NCBI GenBank assembly: GCA_007570785.1
Contig: ML660203.1
Location: forward strand, 8,614,638-8,678,637
Length of the DNA stretch: 64,000 bases
Reading direction: 5' to 3'
DNA from: Antilocapra americana
Lineage: Eukaryota > Chordata > Mammalia > Artiodactyla > Antilocapridae
Shown here: piece after piece, positions 49,156 to 63,200 of the stretch
How the letters are laid out: every line of letters begins with the position of its first letter
How positions within the stretch are numbered: position 1 is the first letter of the stretch
Made by a program: the position numbers and the translations under genes
Notes under the pieces: model-generated
What the model was told of the DNA's origin: nothing
What the model saw: the letters and a program-made list of their open reading frames with translations, nothing else
Database searches by the model: none

Positions 49156-52100
49156 CTACCTGGAGGCGCCTTGAGCAGGGCTGGGGCTGGGGCTGGGGCA
49201 CAGTAGGATGGGCCCCGGGGACGTCAGGCTTTGAGTCAGGGACTCATCCAGCTTGCGGGTCTCCGCCTCCAGGACGGTGGCCTCGGGGGCCTGGGCCACG
49301 GCCAGGAGGGAGTGAGAGAGGCTGTGATGCAGGCCCGCCAGCTCACGGCTTGTCTGCACTGAGCGGGCGATGTAGTCCTGCTTCTGCTTCCGCTCCAAGG
49401 CCAGCTGGGCTCGCAGGAGGGCCACCTGGGGGGGCAGGAAAACGAAGAAGGCAAGAGCCATGGAGGACCCTGAAGCTGCCCACTCCCTCCTTGCTCGGCT
49501 CCTGTGGCTCTTGTCAGACCAGCCTTTGAATCAACTCCACGCTCAAGAATCTCAGAATTAGGCTTTACAGTGTTTGGGGGAAGAGCTGCTGGGAATCAGA
49601 GAATCCAGTGATTGTCAACCCTGGCTGGACAGGAGGCTCAAAGAGGGAGCTTAAAAAAAAAAAATTATCCATGTGTTTACATGTATTAAAATGCCCAGAT
49701 TTTAAGTACATTTTAACATATTTCATAACATACATACCTTTGTATAACCACTATCTCAATCAAGATACAGAACGCTTTAATTCCTATAGAAAGCTCCATC
49801 ATGCCTCTTTGCGAGATTTTAAGAAATATTCTGACTTAATTAGACAAGGTGAGGTCTGAGCATCAGTATTTTTTTCAAAGCTCCCCAGGTGATTCTAATG
49901 TGCATAAGGGTTGAGAATCATTGACTGATCCATTTCTCAGATGGGTACACTGAGGTGGAGTTATTGGGCACTCAGGGCACATTCAGGATGAGGGTGGGGC
50001 AAGAGAGGCTCCTCGTTGGGTACACAACTTCGGGAGGCACTCCAGGTCCACAGTGAGGCCTGCCCTGCCTCACCCTAGTCTGGGTGATCACTTTATACGA
50101 TTCTAACAATTCAAAGTGAGAGCTTGAGGTCTAGCTGTATAGACAGGCCCTTCCAGTAGTGACTACTGATTTCTGGCACAGGTTCTGAAATCAGAATTTC
50201 ATAGTTTTAATTACCCCTGGGCTTTGAAAGACAGGGTGAACCTTTAGGTGAGGCCTCAGAGGCAAGAAGGCACCTGGCACAGGTTCCCGGAGCGTGACCT
50301 GAGCTCTGGGGTGTGGATCCTAGCATTTGTGCCAGGCTGCTCTGCCTGGTGTGCTGGTGACAGTCCTGCCTGCAAGGATGTGTGCGAGGGCAGAGGAGGC
50401 CCGGGTGCTTCTGCTTGGTTCAGGCTATCCTCTTAGAATCTTCTGTCTGCCCCTTGGCCTTCTTCCTTTCCCTTTCTCGGTAGGAGGTCTGGGGCCCGGA
50501 GCGTACTTTCTTCCCCGCTCCCACCCTAAGCACAGGAGAGGTTAAGTGGGTTCAGTGCAGTATGTGGAGCTGGGACAGGGCTCTGCTTGCCTCCCACGGG
50601 GTCTGCAGTTCCTTGAGGCAGGAACTATCTTCCCTCTCCCTGCTGGACGTGCACAAGGGACCAAGCACATAGCAGACACCAAAGCCTTGCTGTCCGAGTA
50701 CCAGGGAGGGAAAAGAGGCTTAGAAGATGGAACCTTCTGGAACATACCTCTTTCTGCAGCTCAGCCACGTGCGTGACATCCAGGGAGCCCTTCTGTCCTC
50801 CTCTTCCATCCTGGGGGAGACAAATACTGTGCCAGGGCAACAGGCTTTCCATCGGGGGTTTGTGCAGGCCTCCCACAATCCTGGGGTATCAAGGCCCTAC
50901 GGCAGGAGAGGCTTCAGAGGGTCTAAACCAAACCAATGGGCAATGCCCGTGGAGATCAAATGTCCCAGAGGTTTGGATGGGACTGGCTTCTTCGAGGCAC
51001 CTTCTCATTTAAAGTACACTGCACATCTGCCTCGTGCTGGCCCCGGGCAGCATGCAGAGGATGCAGAGGGGAAGTGAGACAAGGGCCCTGCCCTTGGGAA
51101 GCCCTCCTTAAAGGAAGGGGGATGGAGGGCTGGGAGGTGCTCGGCCACCAGAGACAGTCCCTGCCTGCCAGGCTCCAGGACTGTCGACTGATAGGCATAA
51201 CTCAGTTGAAAGAATAGTTTGGCATGTCTTCCCCTAAATCCTTCTGGCCACAGAAAAGATTGAGGGCAGGAGGAGAAGTGGGTAACTGAAGATGAGATGG
51301 TTGGATGGCATTACTGACTCAATGGAGAAGCCTGGCGTACTGCAGTCCACGGGGTCGCAAAGAGTCGGACACGACTTAGTGACTGAACGATCACCAGGAA
51401 ACACCTTGGACCCATATCTTGTCAATTCAGTATTGCAAAGGGCAAGGAAGTCTAAGAGGTCCATGAAGCTGCTGTCGAGCCCCTAGGTACATCGGGGTGT
51501 GGCAAGCACCACCCAACACACTGGGAGAGACCAGAAGCCCGGGGGCTCTGCTCCTGGGAGCCTGAAGCACTGGTCTGGGGGCAGGTGGACTGAACATCAG
51601 CGAAGGCTGCTCAGAAGGCAGGGCTGCCAGCCTTGATTCAAGCCCCACTCACTGATGCTGGGTCTCCTTCCTGGGTCTGGGACAGTGCTGGGCAGGGCAG
51701 AGCCCAGTAAGGAGGAGCCCTCCGGACTGGCTGAATCGGCTTCTCGCCTTGGATATGCATTGCAGAGGACTGTTTCTGGTGGCTGGGCTTGGGCTCTCCA
51801 GAGGCTGCAGGCAACGAAAGTGGACAAACCTGAGGTGTGGGGGATGGTGTCGTGGCTCCACTGCTCTCTAGGACCCCTGTCCTCGATGCGCGCATGGACT
51901 CCCGCTTCAGTTTCCTGCGCTCTCGCTCCACCTGCCGAGATTGGGTGTGAGTGAGAGACCAGGGTTTGGGCTTGGCTCTGAGCTGCAGCTGAGCCTCCTT
52001 TTGGGGGAGCAGGCTGGTATGAGGGGTGTGGTGTGGACATAAGGGGTCAGCAGTCATGAAAAGCTGAACTGCAAGGAGGAGAGCTCGTGCTGGGACAGCC

Positions 52101-54212
52101 CTGAGTGCACAGTGCTGCTGCAGCAGAGGACGGGGGGCCAGCCTCCCGGGCTTCGAAGCAGGGCCAGCAAGTCTTTTCTGCAGAACTTCAAGCACTGTGG
52201 GCCATTCCGTCTTTGTCACAAATACTGGTGCATCCCTACTTGACTTTATTTTCAGAAATGGAGAGCAGGCCAGATCTGGTCCTGGGCTATTGTTTCCGAA
52301 CCCTCACTCTGGGGGCTGCCAGGAGAAGTGGAGATGCGTGCCTCCCGCCGGACCGGAGTCACCCACCTGCTCCAGGGTGGTCCGCAGCTGGGCGTTGTGG
52401 TGCTGTAGCCGGCTCCGGTCAACTTCCAACTGTGCCACCGCTCGCTGAAGGTGTTCAAGCCGCTGCTCCCAGCGCTGCTTCTCCTCCGCCTCAGGACTCG
52501 GCTCCATCTTCACCTCTGAGACCTGAAGGAGAGAGGCCTGTCACGCTCACCCAGGCAGCCCCTGAGATGGGGAGAGGGGAGAGCTAGAAGAGGGCAAAGG
52601 ATGAACCAGGCAGTTGTGCGCTTCAGGGGCCCAGTTCTCAGGGGAAGGGGACAAGCCCCTGGACGGGCTCTCCCTCCTGGGCCATCTGTTCTCACCAGGC
52701 CCCCAGCTCACCTCTCCCAGCCAGACGCTGGGCTCTCCTCCAGGCCCCTGTTCTGCTTGGCTGGTTGGGCCCAGGCTGTGGAGTCGCTCCTTCTCCAGAG
52801 CTTGTCTGGTGAGTTCTAGTTCGTCCTGGGCCATCAAGGTGCAGAGAAAAGTCACACCGTGGGACCGCACATCCAGAAAGTGAGAGTAACATCTGCATAT
52901 CCGCTCCACCCTCCACTCTCCATCCTCCACAGTCTCATCAGGTTTATAGTCTTATTTTTCTTGGCACCTCTCAGCTATTCTGCTGCAGAACCTTCATTTT
53001 ACAGATGGATAAAACAAAGCAACAGAGAGGGATCTTCCCAAGGATACACAATGGTCTAGGACTAAAATTTGTCTCTATTTATTTTTATTTGTTGGCCATG
53101 CTGCACGGCTTGCAGGATCTTAGTTCCCTGACCAGGGGTTGAACCCGGGCCACAGCAGTGAAATCCCAACCACTAAACCACCAGAGAACTCCTCGGACCT
53201 GCCTCATTTTAGATCTTGTCTAAGCTAAGCGACAACTGGGAGGACTAGGTGTTGGGCAAAGCGCATGGACTCAGGAATCACACAGAGGCAGGTATTGTGG
53301 CACCACTTAGCAGCCTGCAACTTGAGTCAAGATAGGAGCTCTCTCCAAACCCTTCATTTGCAAAATGACCACATGAAGCGTAGATCAATCAAGCCTCTGG
53401 GGTTAAACCTCTTTGGATAAATGGGAAGACTAGTGTTTAGATTATTTTCTAGACACCTGAGGGTTCATAAATGGCAAAGGTCCAGAGGAGAGACAGAGAA
53501 GAGGAGCAGAGGGTCTACTTGTGGGTGGAGGCTGTCTGCAAGGGAGGAGAAGCTCAGGAGTATGAGGCCATGCTTGAAAGTCTGCCTGCTTAGGTCTAAT
53601 CCGAGTTCTGCCCTTTACAAGCTGGATGATCACCGACAGGTTACTTAACCTCTCTTATGGGCTATTCTTCAACTATAAACCTGTTCCTGCTTCTCAGGGT
53701 TGTTGCAGAAAAAGAAAGCGAGAGTTACAGTGCCTGGCATGTAAAATGCTTAAAATAAAAACTGATGCTACTATATAAGTGTCCATCGACAGAAGAATGG
53801 ATAAAGAAGAGGTGGTAAATATATACAATGGAATGTTACTCAGCCATTAAAAAGAATGAAACAACGTCGTTTGCAGCAACATGGACAGCCTTAGTAAGTG
53901 AAGCAAGTCAGACAGATAAAAACAAATAGTATGATTTCACTTATACTTAAAATCTAAAAAAAAATGATACAAATTAATTTATTTACAAAACAAACAGACT
54001 CACAGATATAGAAAGCAAACTATGGTTACCAAAGAGGAATGGGGAAAGAGGGATAAATTAGGAATTTGGGATTAACAGATACACACTATTATATATAAAA
54101 TAGATAAACAACAAGGACTTGCTTGTATTGCACAGGGAACTCTATTCACTACCTTATAATTACTTATAAATACAAAGGAAAAGAATTTTAAAAAGAATAT
54201 AGGTATATTCAG

Positions 54213-54250
<38 letters not shown>

Positions 54251-57200
54251 TCTGCTATGTACCTGAAAAACTGTAAATCAACTATACCTCAATTTTAAAT
54301 AATGATGCTACTGGGACTTCCCTGGTGATCCAGTGGCTAAGACTCCTCGCTCCCAATGCAAGGGTCTCAGGTTCAATCCCTGGTCAGGGAACTAGATCCC
54401 ACATGCCACAACTAAAGCCTGGCACAGCCAAATAAAATTTTTTTTTTTTTAAAGTGATTCTACTATGAAGAGGATTGCTTCTGGAAAGTGTCCTTGAGTG
54501 TTTTGGGAATGGGGTTACTGACCTGAACTCCATTAATGAGTAAAGACTGCTCAATAACTCACAAGCATAGGAAGTGCCTCCCCGCCCATCTACGTATCTG
54601 ACTTTTTCTGTGCGGTAAGAATAGGCCTGGAAATAGGAAAGGAGTCCCACTTACTGAATGCTTCTTTCTTGTGCACTTTATATTACTGCCTTTTGGACTC
54701 AAAATATCTGTATGGGGCTGATATTATCATTCCATATTTTATCAATGAGAAAAACGAGTCAGAGAAGAAAAAGCACTTACCCCAGGTCACACAGCTACTA
54801 AACTGCAGAACTGTATTTCTGTCCAAGAACTTGACTCCAAAGTTCATAAATGAAACCCTTTGTGTGCATATTGTCTTTTAACCAGAGCAGAGACTGTGGG
54901 GCTCCGGGAAAGCTAGTCCCTGCAGGGTTGTGTGCCTGAGGTCGGGGAGGAGCTTCTCCAGCACTCACATCTAGTCAAAGGACCAGGATATAGAGTCGAC
55001 TTCTCAGGAAAAATGGGCTGGGTTCCTCTTGGTAAAAGAGATACCCCTCTATGTCCAACAGTCAACCCAGCTCTCCTGACGGCCCACTGTGTGCAGACCT
55101 CGTGCTCAGCACAGGGTGCAGACATGACTAAGACACGGCCCTGACCTGAGGATAAAGGTCATACCCTAAGGTCACTTCCTCTGCCGCTCAACATCCCGCC
55201 TAGAGGAGCCCACAGTTTTTCTAACTGTTGACACCTCCTAAGTCTCCACCCCTGGCCTCATCTCATCCTTTACCTTCAGCTCACTTTACAGACCTGCCCA
55301 CTGGACCTGTCTCCCTGCAGGTCCCACAGGTAAGTCACTCGTTTCCAAACTGACCACACTATTTCCCTCCTGTTCCCCAAACCCTTCATCCCAGTGAGCA
55401 GAAACCTGGGCGCTGTCTTTACCTTGTTCCTCCCTTCATTCCTTCGTGTCTCCATCCATATTTCCTATCTCAGGTCACCATCTCCCCGCTGACTCCCATT
55501 TATAGCCTCCTACTTTGTCTCCCCAGATCTCCAGTTGCTCCACACGGCAGCCTGAGCCATCTTTATGAACTATTATATATCTGATTCTGTCACTCCCCAG
55601 GGCGCGAACCCTTCATCTGCTTCCCACTGGTCACCCAGGTCCTCAACATGCTGACCAGCCCCTGCTATCCTCTCTGCTCCTGCCAGCCCCCTGCTCTAGG
55701 TCCCAGGCAGCCTGAACTCCCTGACTGATATTCTACATTCTCTCTCCTCTCCTTTTCTCCTCTCCCTCCCTTACCTGTGTTTGGCTACTTCCTTACTGGT
55801 CCCTTCAGATCTAATCTCAAACATCACTTTTACCAGGAAGCCTTTTGGGACCCAGGAGAGGCAGGGCATCCCTCTAGTTTGCTCAGAGCACTCTAATCCT
55901 AATTAAGCACTAACCCCAATAGCTGCACTGCACTGCGCAATACTTGCTCTTCCACTAGACCATCAGCTCTGGGAGGGCAGAGCCTGTGTCGCCTTGCCCC
56001 TCCCACCCCACACTAGCACGCTAACCGCTAACCGGGATTCCACTGTGTGGAGCTGTCCGTGACCTCACCTTTTTTCACACCGAGGTGCGGATGGCCCAGT
56101 AGCCCAGGCCCTTACCTGCAGCCTCTGCTGCTCTGAGTCCCGCTCCAGCACGGAGGCCTGTAGGAGCAGGGCCGCCTCCTGCAGACTGCTCACGCTGGCC
56201 TTGCTCTGGGCCAGGGACAGAGCCAGGTGCTGGGCCTTCTCCCTCCACTCGATTTCCCTGGCCTCCGTCTGCCTCAGAGCTGCCTGCAGTCGCTCCAGCT
56301 CCCGCTGCAGCCTGGGCCCTGAGGAGTCGAGTGGGGGAGATGGCTCCTCCCTGGACGAGGCTTTGTGGCTGTGGGGCAAGTCCTCCAGATCCTTCCTTTG
56401 CTGGGCCTCCCGCAGCTCCAGGAGCTCATCTTCCTTTTGCGCCAGGGTCCGCTGTAGCTCCCTTAGGCTCTCCCGGAGGCCCCTCACCTCTTCCCCTTCT
56501 CTCTCGTGCCTGCGCTCCTGCTTCTCTTGGGCCAGAGACTTCTCCAGTAGCTGCCCTTGCCTCCTCAGGTCTCTCAGCTCTTCGTCCCTCTGGACAAGCG
56601 CCTGCTGGAGCTGCCGCACGGCCTCCTGGTGTCGGAGGTCCCTGTCTTGGATCTCACCTTCCCGCTCCCTCAGGGTCTCCTCGAGCTGCCGGGCTTGGGC
56701 CTGGCAGGAGGCCAGGGCGGCCTGCAAGGTGGCTGTGCTGGCCTCCAGGTTGCGGCTCAGTTCTGCCTGCCCGTGGAGATGCTGCTCTTTTTCCCGCAGG
56801 GCGGCCTGAGCCTGGCCAAGGGCCTCCTGCAGAGCCTCAGCCTGGCCCCGGGCAGCCTCCTCCTGCCGTTGGGAGGCCTGGCCCTCGGCCCGCAGGGCCT
56901 CCAGCTCACGGCTGTGGGCCTCGAGCAGCGCCTCTGCCTGCAGCCAGCTGTCCCGCAGGGTCCGGGCCTCTGCCTCGCGCTCCTGGGCCTGCTCGGCACA
57001 CTGCTGCTGGAGGGCCCGCAGTGCCTTCTCCTGCTCCAGAGCCTCTGCCCGAAGGTCACCCAGCACCTCTTCCAGGGCCTGGCCCCGCCGCCCCTCCACT
57101 GCCAGCTCTTCCTGGAGCCTCCGCACGTGTTCCTTGTGTTCCTCCAGCTCAGCCCCGCGCTCCTCCAGGGCGGTGTGTGCCTGCTCCAGGGCGCTCTGCA

Positions 57201-60200
57201 GAGAGCCCATCTGCTCCTTCATGTTTTCCTCCTGGCCCCGGGCCTCTTGCTGCTGCAGGGCCTGGAGCTCCTGGGTCCTCTGCGCCAGGGCCCTCTGGGT
57301 CTCTTCCAGCTGTCCCTGAAGCTCCTGCTTTTTCAGCTCTCCCTGGTCCTGGGCTTCCTGCAGGTGCTGCTGCAGGACTGCAATCTCCTGATCCCGCTGG
57401 GTCAGTAGGAGGCTGGTCTCACCCACCTTTCTGTGGAGGCCCTGGAGCTCCTGTTCCAGCTGGTTCCTGTGTTCCCGAAGCTCCTGGATGTGCTCCTGCT
57501 GGCACTCCACCTCCTTCTCCTTGTCTCGCAGGATCAGCTTCATGTGCTCCAGGCTTCCACGCTGGGCTTTGCTCTGGCCCTTCCCTTCCTCCGCCCACTC
57601 CTGCCTCAGCTGCCGCTGCGAGACCAGCTCCCGGCCCCGCTCTCTCAGGGCCAGCTTGATCTGCTCCAGGTCTTCTTCCAGGATCTTGGTCTGCCGGCTC
57701 CTCTGATCCTCCAGGGCCTGCATCCTCTCCTTCAGCAGCACCAGCTCCTGCTCCCTCCTCTCCAGGTCCTGACTCAGATGCTCTTTCTGCCTCTGCAGAT
57801 CCCGGATTTGGTCTTGCTGGGCTGTGGCCTCCTGTTCCTTCTCCTGGAGCTCACTAGCCAGGAGAGCGCTGTGGCCCTCCAGCTCCTGGATCCGGCTGCC
57901 CTGAGCCAGCAGTTCCTGGCTCCTTTCCTCCAGGTCCAGTGTTAGGTGGGTCAGAGCCACCCTTTGTGCTTCCCTCTGGCCCTCCAGCTCCTCGATCGCC
58001 TTTCGCTGGCTCTCTGTTTTGTGACGCTTCTCCTCGAGCTCCAGAGCCAGGCATTCCATTGTAACCAGCTGCTTCTTCAGGTCCTGAATCTGGCCTTTTT
58101 GGGACTCAATCACTTGGGTCTTCTTCTCAAGTTCTAGGAGATGATGCTCTAGGATGCTCGTCTGCGTCTCCTGGTCCTTCTCAAGCTCTCGGATCCGCTC
58201 TCTCTGCAGGGCCAGCTGCTGCTCTCGCTCCTGCACGGCCACGGGAAGATGCTCCAGCACAGACCTACACTCCTCCAGCTCCTGGATCTGTCCCTGCTGT
58301 AGATCCACCTCTCGGTTCCTCTTTTTCAGGTCCAGAGACAGCACTTCCAACACAGCCTTTTGCATTTCCCGTTGCTTCTCTAGTTCCTTGATTTTCCCCT
58401 GCAGAGTCTCCACCTCCTCTTCTCTTTCCGAGAGGGCCTGGGCCAGGCGAGCCAGATTCTCCTGCAGAGCCTTCCCCTGGGCCACCTTCAGCTCACCCTG
58501 CTCCTGTAGGGCTTGGGCTCGTTGGCGCTCACTCGCCACCTCCTCATTTTTCAGTTTCAGGGCTGATCGCACCCTCCGCAGATCTTCCTCCAGGGCCTCA
58601 GCAGCACTTGCCTGAACCCTTGCTTCTGTGATAGAGGCTTGGAGATGTTCCACCTGGGCAGTCAGGCTCTCCTTGGCTGCCTGCAGTAACTTGCGTTCAT
58701 TCTGGAAAACGAGATACAAAACCGCCTTAAAGCTGTGCTTCCCTCAAACTGTCACTCCGACATGGGCCTTTCCTTTCTTTCCTCTGTGGCATCAGCCTTG
58801 TCAAGGATGTGAGCAAAAGGAACTGAGCGTTCTACTTAGGCTGATGCTGTAAAAGAAAATCCCGACTACATATTTAGGCGTGGTTCTGCTCAAAGAAAGC
58901 CTGGTGTAAATGAGCCATCCCAGACTCTAGTCCTTCGGGTCAAGGGATGAAGATCTCCACCTCAATTCAGAAAAAGTAATTAAAGGAGGATTTACTGAGG
59001 CCTTCATAATGGTCCTCAGGGCTGTGGGGACATCCAGAGAAATGGAGTCACTGCTGAAGGAAGCTGGGCACTATATATGCATGGGGTTTGACCAGGGGCT
59101 AGCATGGGAGCCCAAGCCTTGGCCCCTCCCCAATTCAGTACCACCTCACCTGGGCTTCCACTCCTTGCAGCTCTGCTTGCTGGAGGCGACTCTGTAAGGA
59201 TGCCACAGTTTCACGCAGTTCCATCAGCTCAGATTCTAAGGAGTTCTGTTTGCCTTCCCACACGGATTTCTCTTTGGGAAGAGACGGAGGAAGACCCATG
59301 ATTGGGATGGAGGAAAAGAGAGATGTAGAGGTAGATGGCAGAAGGGGAACAGAAAGAAAGGAGGAAGAGGCCAAGAAGGAGAGAATTACATCCAGTTTCG
59401 CAGAGACATGACCCTTCTGCCCACTGCTGTTTGTCTAGGCTTCCTGCTGCTTCCAGACCCGTCTGCATCTGCTGCCCATGTCCTGTGCTGGCTGACAGTT
59501 GTGCCAACACTTCTCATCCTGGTCACACTGCTTCTCAACCCTGGATTCCAGACAGGGTTGAGCTTCATGACATGGGATGTCCTTTTCAGCCAGTAATTCT
59601 AGGATTTTGCAGAGGTTCCTAGAGACCAGGGCAGCTCTGCTGGGGGCCCTCCATTTCTGCAAAAGGCACCAGAACCCAGCTGTGTATGGTTCTCAGGGAG
59701 CCCTGTGGGACATTTTAAGACCCAGATCTACTCCCCATGTTGTCTTCTTCTCTTCTGTAGCTGAGCCTTGAGACTTAAAACCCTCCTCTTTCTTTTCTTT
59801 CCTCTTTCAACACCCTTCCCAGCCTTGGCTGTAGCACAGACACATTCTCCCCAGGTTCTCCCCTTTTCTATCTCCCAAACAAGCTCAGTGAGAACACAGC
59901 TGGAGATGACAAAATAAGCAACACTGATAAATGATTAATGACAGAATTTTACGGTGTTCTTTGAGATTTGGCCTTAGGTAGCCAGTTTTTAAACCTGCAG
60001 ACAAAAAAAAAAAAAAAATGGAAGCCTAGCCAGCAACTTCCTCAGTTTACCAACTCTGTTCCTCCTAATCCCTTCTGCCCGGATGGCCCTCAAAGGCCAA
60101 GCAAAGCATGAAAAGTAGTTCACGGGGTTCACTACCCCTTTGGAGATGCCTCTGAGTATCTTCTCACTGTTGTGGCAAGTAGTAAAGAGCCAGATCCCAC

Positions 60201-63200
60201 CCTTCTGGGGTTTCTGCCTTTCCTCACACTTTAGTCGTGTCTGCCTCTTTACAACCCTATGGGCCACAGCCCTCCAGGCTCCTCTGTCCATGGGATCCAC
60301 CAGACAGGAATACTGGAGTGGGTTGCCCTTTCCTCTTCCAGGGGATCTTCCCAACCCAGGGATCAAACCCAGGCCTCCTGCATTGCAGGTGGATTCTTTA
60401 CCACTAGTGCTTACCTGGGAAGTCTGCCATTCCTCTCTTCCCCTCAAACCCCTCCTGCCTTGAGCTTCTTACCTTCCTCGTTCTGGGAGAGCTGTCTCTG
60501 AAGAGCCTGTAACTCTGTGTGGACCTGGCTCTTCTCGGCTTCCATATCACTGAGACGCTGTTCCAGCTTCTGGGCTTGATCTTGCAGATCATCCTGGGAA
60601 AGCAAGCACGTGGAACTCAAGCTCGGCGTTGCCCCAGTCCAGGACCCAAGCCCTCTAGTCCCTCAGCTTCTGTCAGGGTTTGCCATCGAGGACCTACTCT
60701 CAGATTGCTGGGTTATTTACCTCTGAACTCACGTGCATCTGGCTCCCAGAAGTGATGACAGGCTCCGCCCCAACTAGCTGGAGCCTGGCTTCCCCTTCTG
60801 ACCTGTCCGTCTTAGAAACAGAACTGCTAAAGTCTTAGCCCAGCATCCCCTCTCCTCTCCCTGAACCACTTCACATTTTAGCTCAAAGGTCACTGCTTCC
60901 TTTCTTCCGACCCTCTCAAGTCAGACTGCACTGTCCCTGCCTCCTGTTATTGATCTAGTTATTTCTATCAGGTTGGCTTTATCTCAGGACGAAGCTGGGT
61001 TGCTCAGCCCTGTCAGGAGCCTTCCTGAGGGCAGAGAGCAGGTGTTTCCCCTTTCTGTAGCCCTAGTTCAGAGTGGCTGGTGTACTGACACTCAATTTTC
61101 ACTGACCGATAGGTTCACCATAAAGTGGGATTTGAAGGACATTTCATATTGTCTTGGGCCTAGAATGTTCCTGTAAACGGCAAACTCAAATCTCAGTGAT
61201 CCCCATTTGTTGGTTTCTTCTTGGTCTTGGCACCAAGAACAATTCATGGCTGAGAGGAAAATGATGTAAAACAATATCCCAGATCTACAGAGTATCATGG
61301 TTTACAGGGTTCACTTGAGTCCCTCATTCATTTAATCCTCAAAGCCTGGTGAAATTGGCACAGTGTGCCCTAATTTATTAATGAAACCAAGGTCCAGGAA
61401 GCCAAATGCTTTACTCACAGCTTTAAGCAATAGAGGCAGAACTCATTCCAACTTGATGTCAGAAATAAAACAGGTCAGGGACTTCCCTGGTGGTCCAAGG
61501 AACCACCAGGGGTTTAGCATGGCTAAGTCTCCATGCTCCCAGTGCAAGATGCCTGGGTTCAATTCCTGGTCAGGGAACTAGATCCCACATGCTGCAACTA
61601 CTAACACCCAGGACAACCAAATAAAGTTTTATGTTTTTAAAGAAGAAATAACACAGGTCAAACTATGGCATGAGCCTTTTTCAGGGGAGGTGAAGAGCTT
61701 GAGGAAGGAGAACAGAGACACGTACCCGGGCCTGCTGCGTCTTCCACAGGTCTTGGTGAAGCTTGTGGAGGGCAGTTGCCACCGCCTCAACGGACAGAGC
61801 CGTCAGGAGGGGCCCTCTCTTAAAGAGGATCCTAGCGCCATTCTGGTCTGAAAAAACGAGGAAACACCTCCTAACCTGGCTGCACTAGGAAATGAAAGAG
61901 CCACACCACAGCACCCAGACACGGCCCTGGCCTTCCTATCCACCCCTCCTCTCCTCAAAGAATGCCCTCTGCAGTTTGTTCATCATGCCCTGGTCTGCAT
62001 ACCTATGTGCCAGGCGCTTTGATGGGCACTAGAAAATACCAGCTATCATTTGTTAGGCATTTAATAAGTGCCAGGACAGGGAAGCCTGGCGTGCCACAGT
62101 CCATGGGGTTGCAAAGAGTCGGACACGACTGAGCGGGTGAACAATAATAAGTGCCAGGGACTGTGTGGGCGATTTTATTTCTGTCATCTCATTAACTCCT
62201 TAGAAAAATCCTGAGAGGCAGGTACTTATAACACCCTCATTTTATAGTTCAGAAAGTCAAGCTCAGAGAGGAGAGGTCACTTGCTCAAGGACACATGTCT
62301 AGCAAATGGCAGAGCTGGGGTTCACACTCTGACTGAACCCGTCCCAGAGGCTGTGGCCTTGGCCGTGATGCAGTACTGCCTGGAGAACTGCCTCGAGAAC
62401 TCTCCTCTACCTCGGGAGCTAGGCCTGGCTTGGCCTAAAGGCCTGAGCTCCTGGGTGGCTCCCTTACCTGGCTCCGGGCCCCAGAGGGAGGGGGCTGAGT
62501 CTCCCCCGCCGCTCAGCTCCAGCCTGCTCTCGCAGGCAGACCCCAGGGCCTGCTGTAGGACAGAATAGAGGCTGGCCAGCTGGACCCGGGCCTGGTGCCC
62601 AGGCTGCTGCTCTGCCTCCAGCGCCTCGAGCCGGCTCTCCGTGCTGCGCAGGCGCAGCTGTAGTTGGGCCGCTTTGGTCTCCTGGGCCCACAAGGAAGCT
62701 CGGAGCTGCTGTTCAGTGACTCGAGACGCCTCGAGCTCCTCCAGCAGCTGAGTCTCCTGGGCCAGGAAGTCAGCCTCCTTTTCCTTCACCTCCTGCTTCA
62801 GTAATTCCACCTGCCAGAGAGGAAGTCTGGTCACTCCAAGCAGGGAGTGGACACCCTCTCCCTGGACCCTCTCAGGCCCAATTCCTCTCGATCCCCAGGG
62901 TTGTGGGGTTGTCTGGGGCTGGGAGGATTTCAGGAGGCTCAGCTCTCCAGCAGGTAGGGAGGGTCTGGAATGAGTGCCACCCCAGATCTGACCTACACAC
63001 CTACCTAAGGACTCCTGACACGTGGGCCTGGGCTATATGATCATGGGCTCTGGCAACTATGCCAGTTTCCTATTATGATTAGAAATCTGCCTGAGAGACC
63101 TCCCTGGTAGTTCAGTGTCTAAGACTCTGTGCTCCCAACGCAGAGGGCCTGGGTTCAATCCCTGGTCAGGGAACTAGATCCCACATGCTGTGACTAAAAA

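Noticed and set aside
51638..52219. 193-residue minus-strand frame as one exon
   Set aside because: Only 51830-51931 matches CEP250, with proper splice borders; the rest is intron read-through.
56331..57659. 442-residue plus-strand reading frame, and others (283, 202, 170 aa) at 56.2-58.6 kb
   Set aside because: They lie antisense to the CEP250 coiled-coil exon. Codons rich in CAG/CTG/GAG leave the opposite strand free of stops; the translations are low-complexity Pro/Ala/Leu/Ser.
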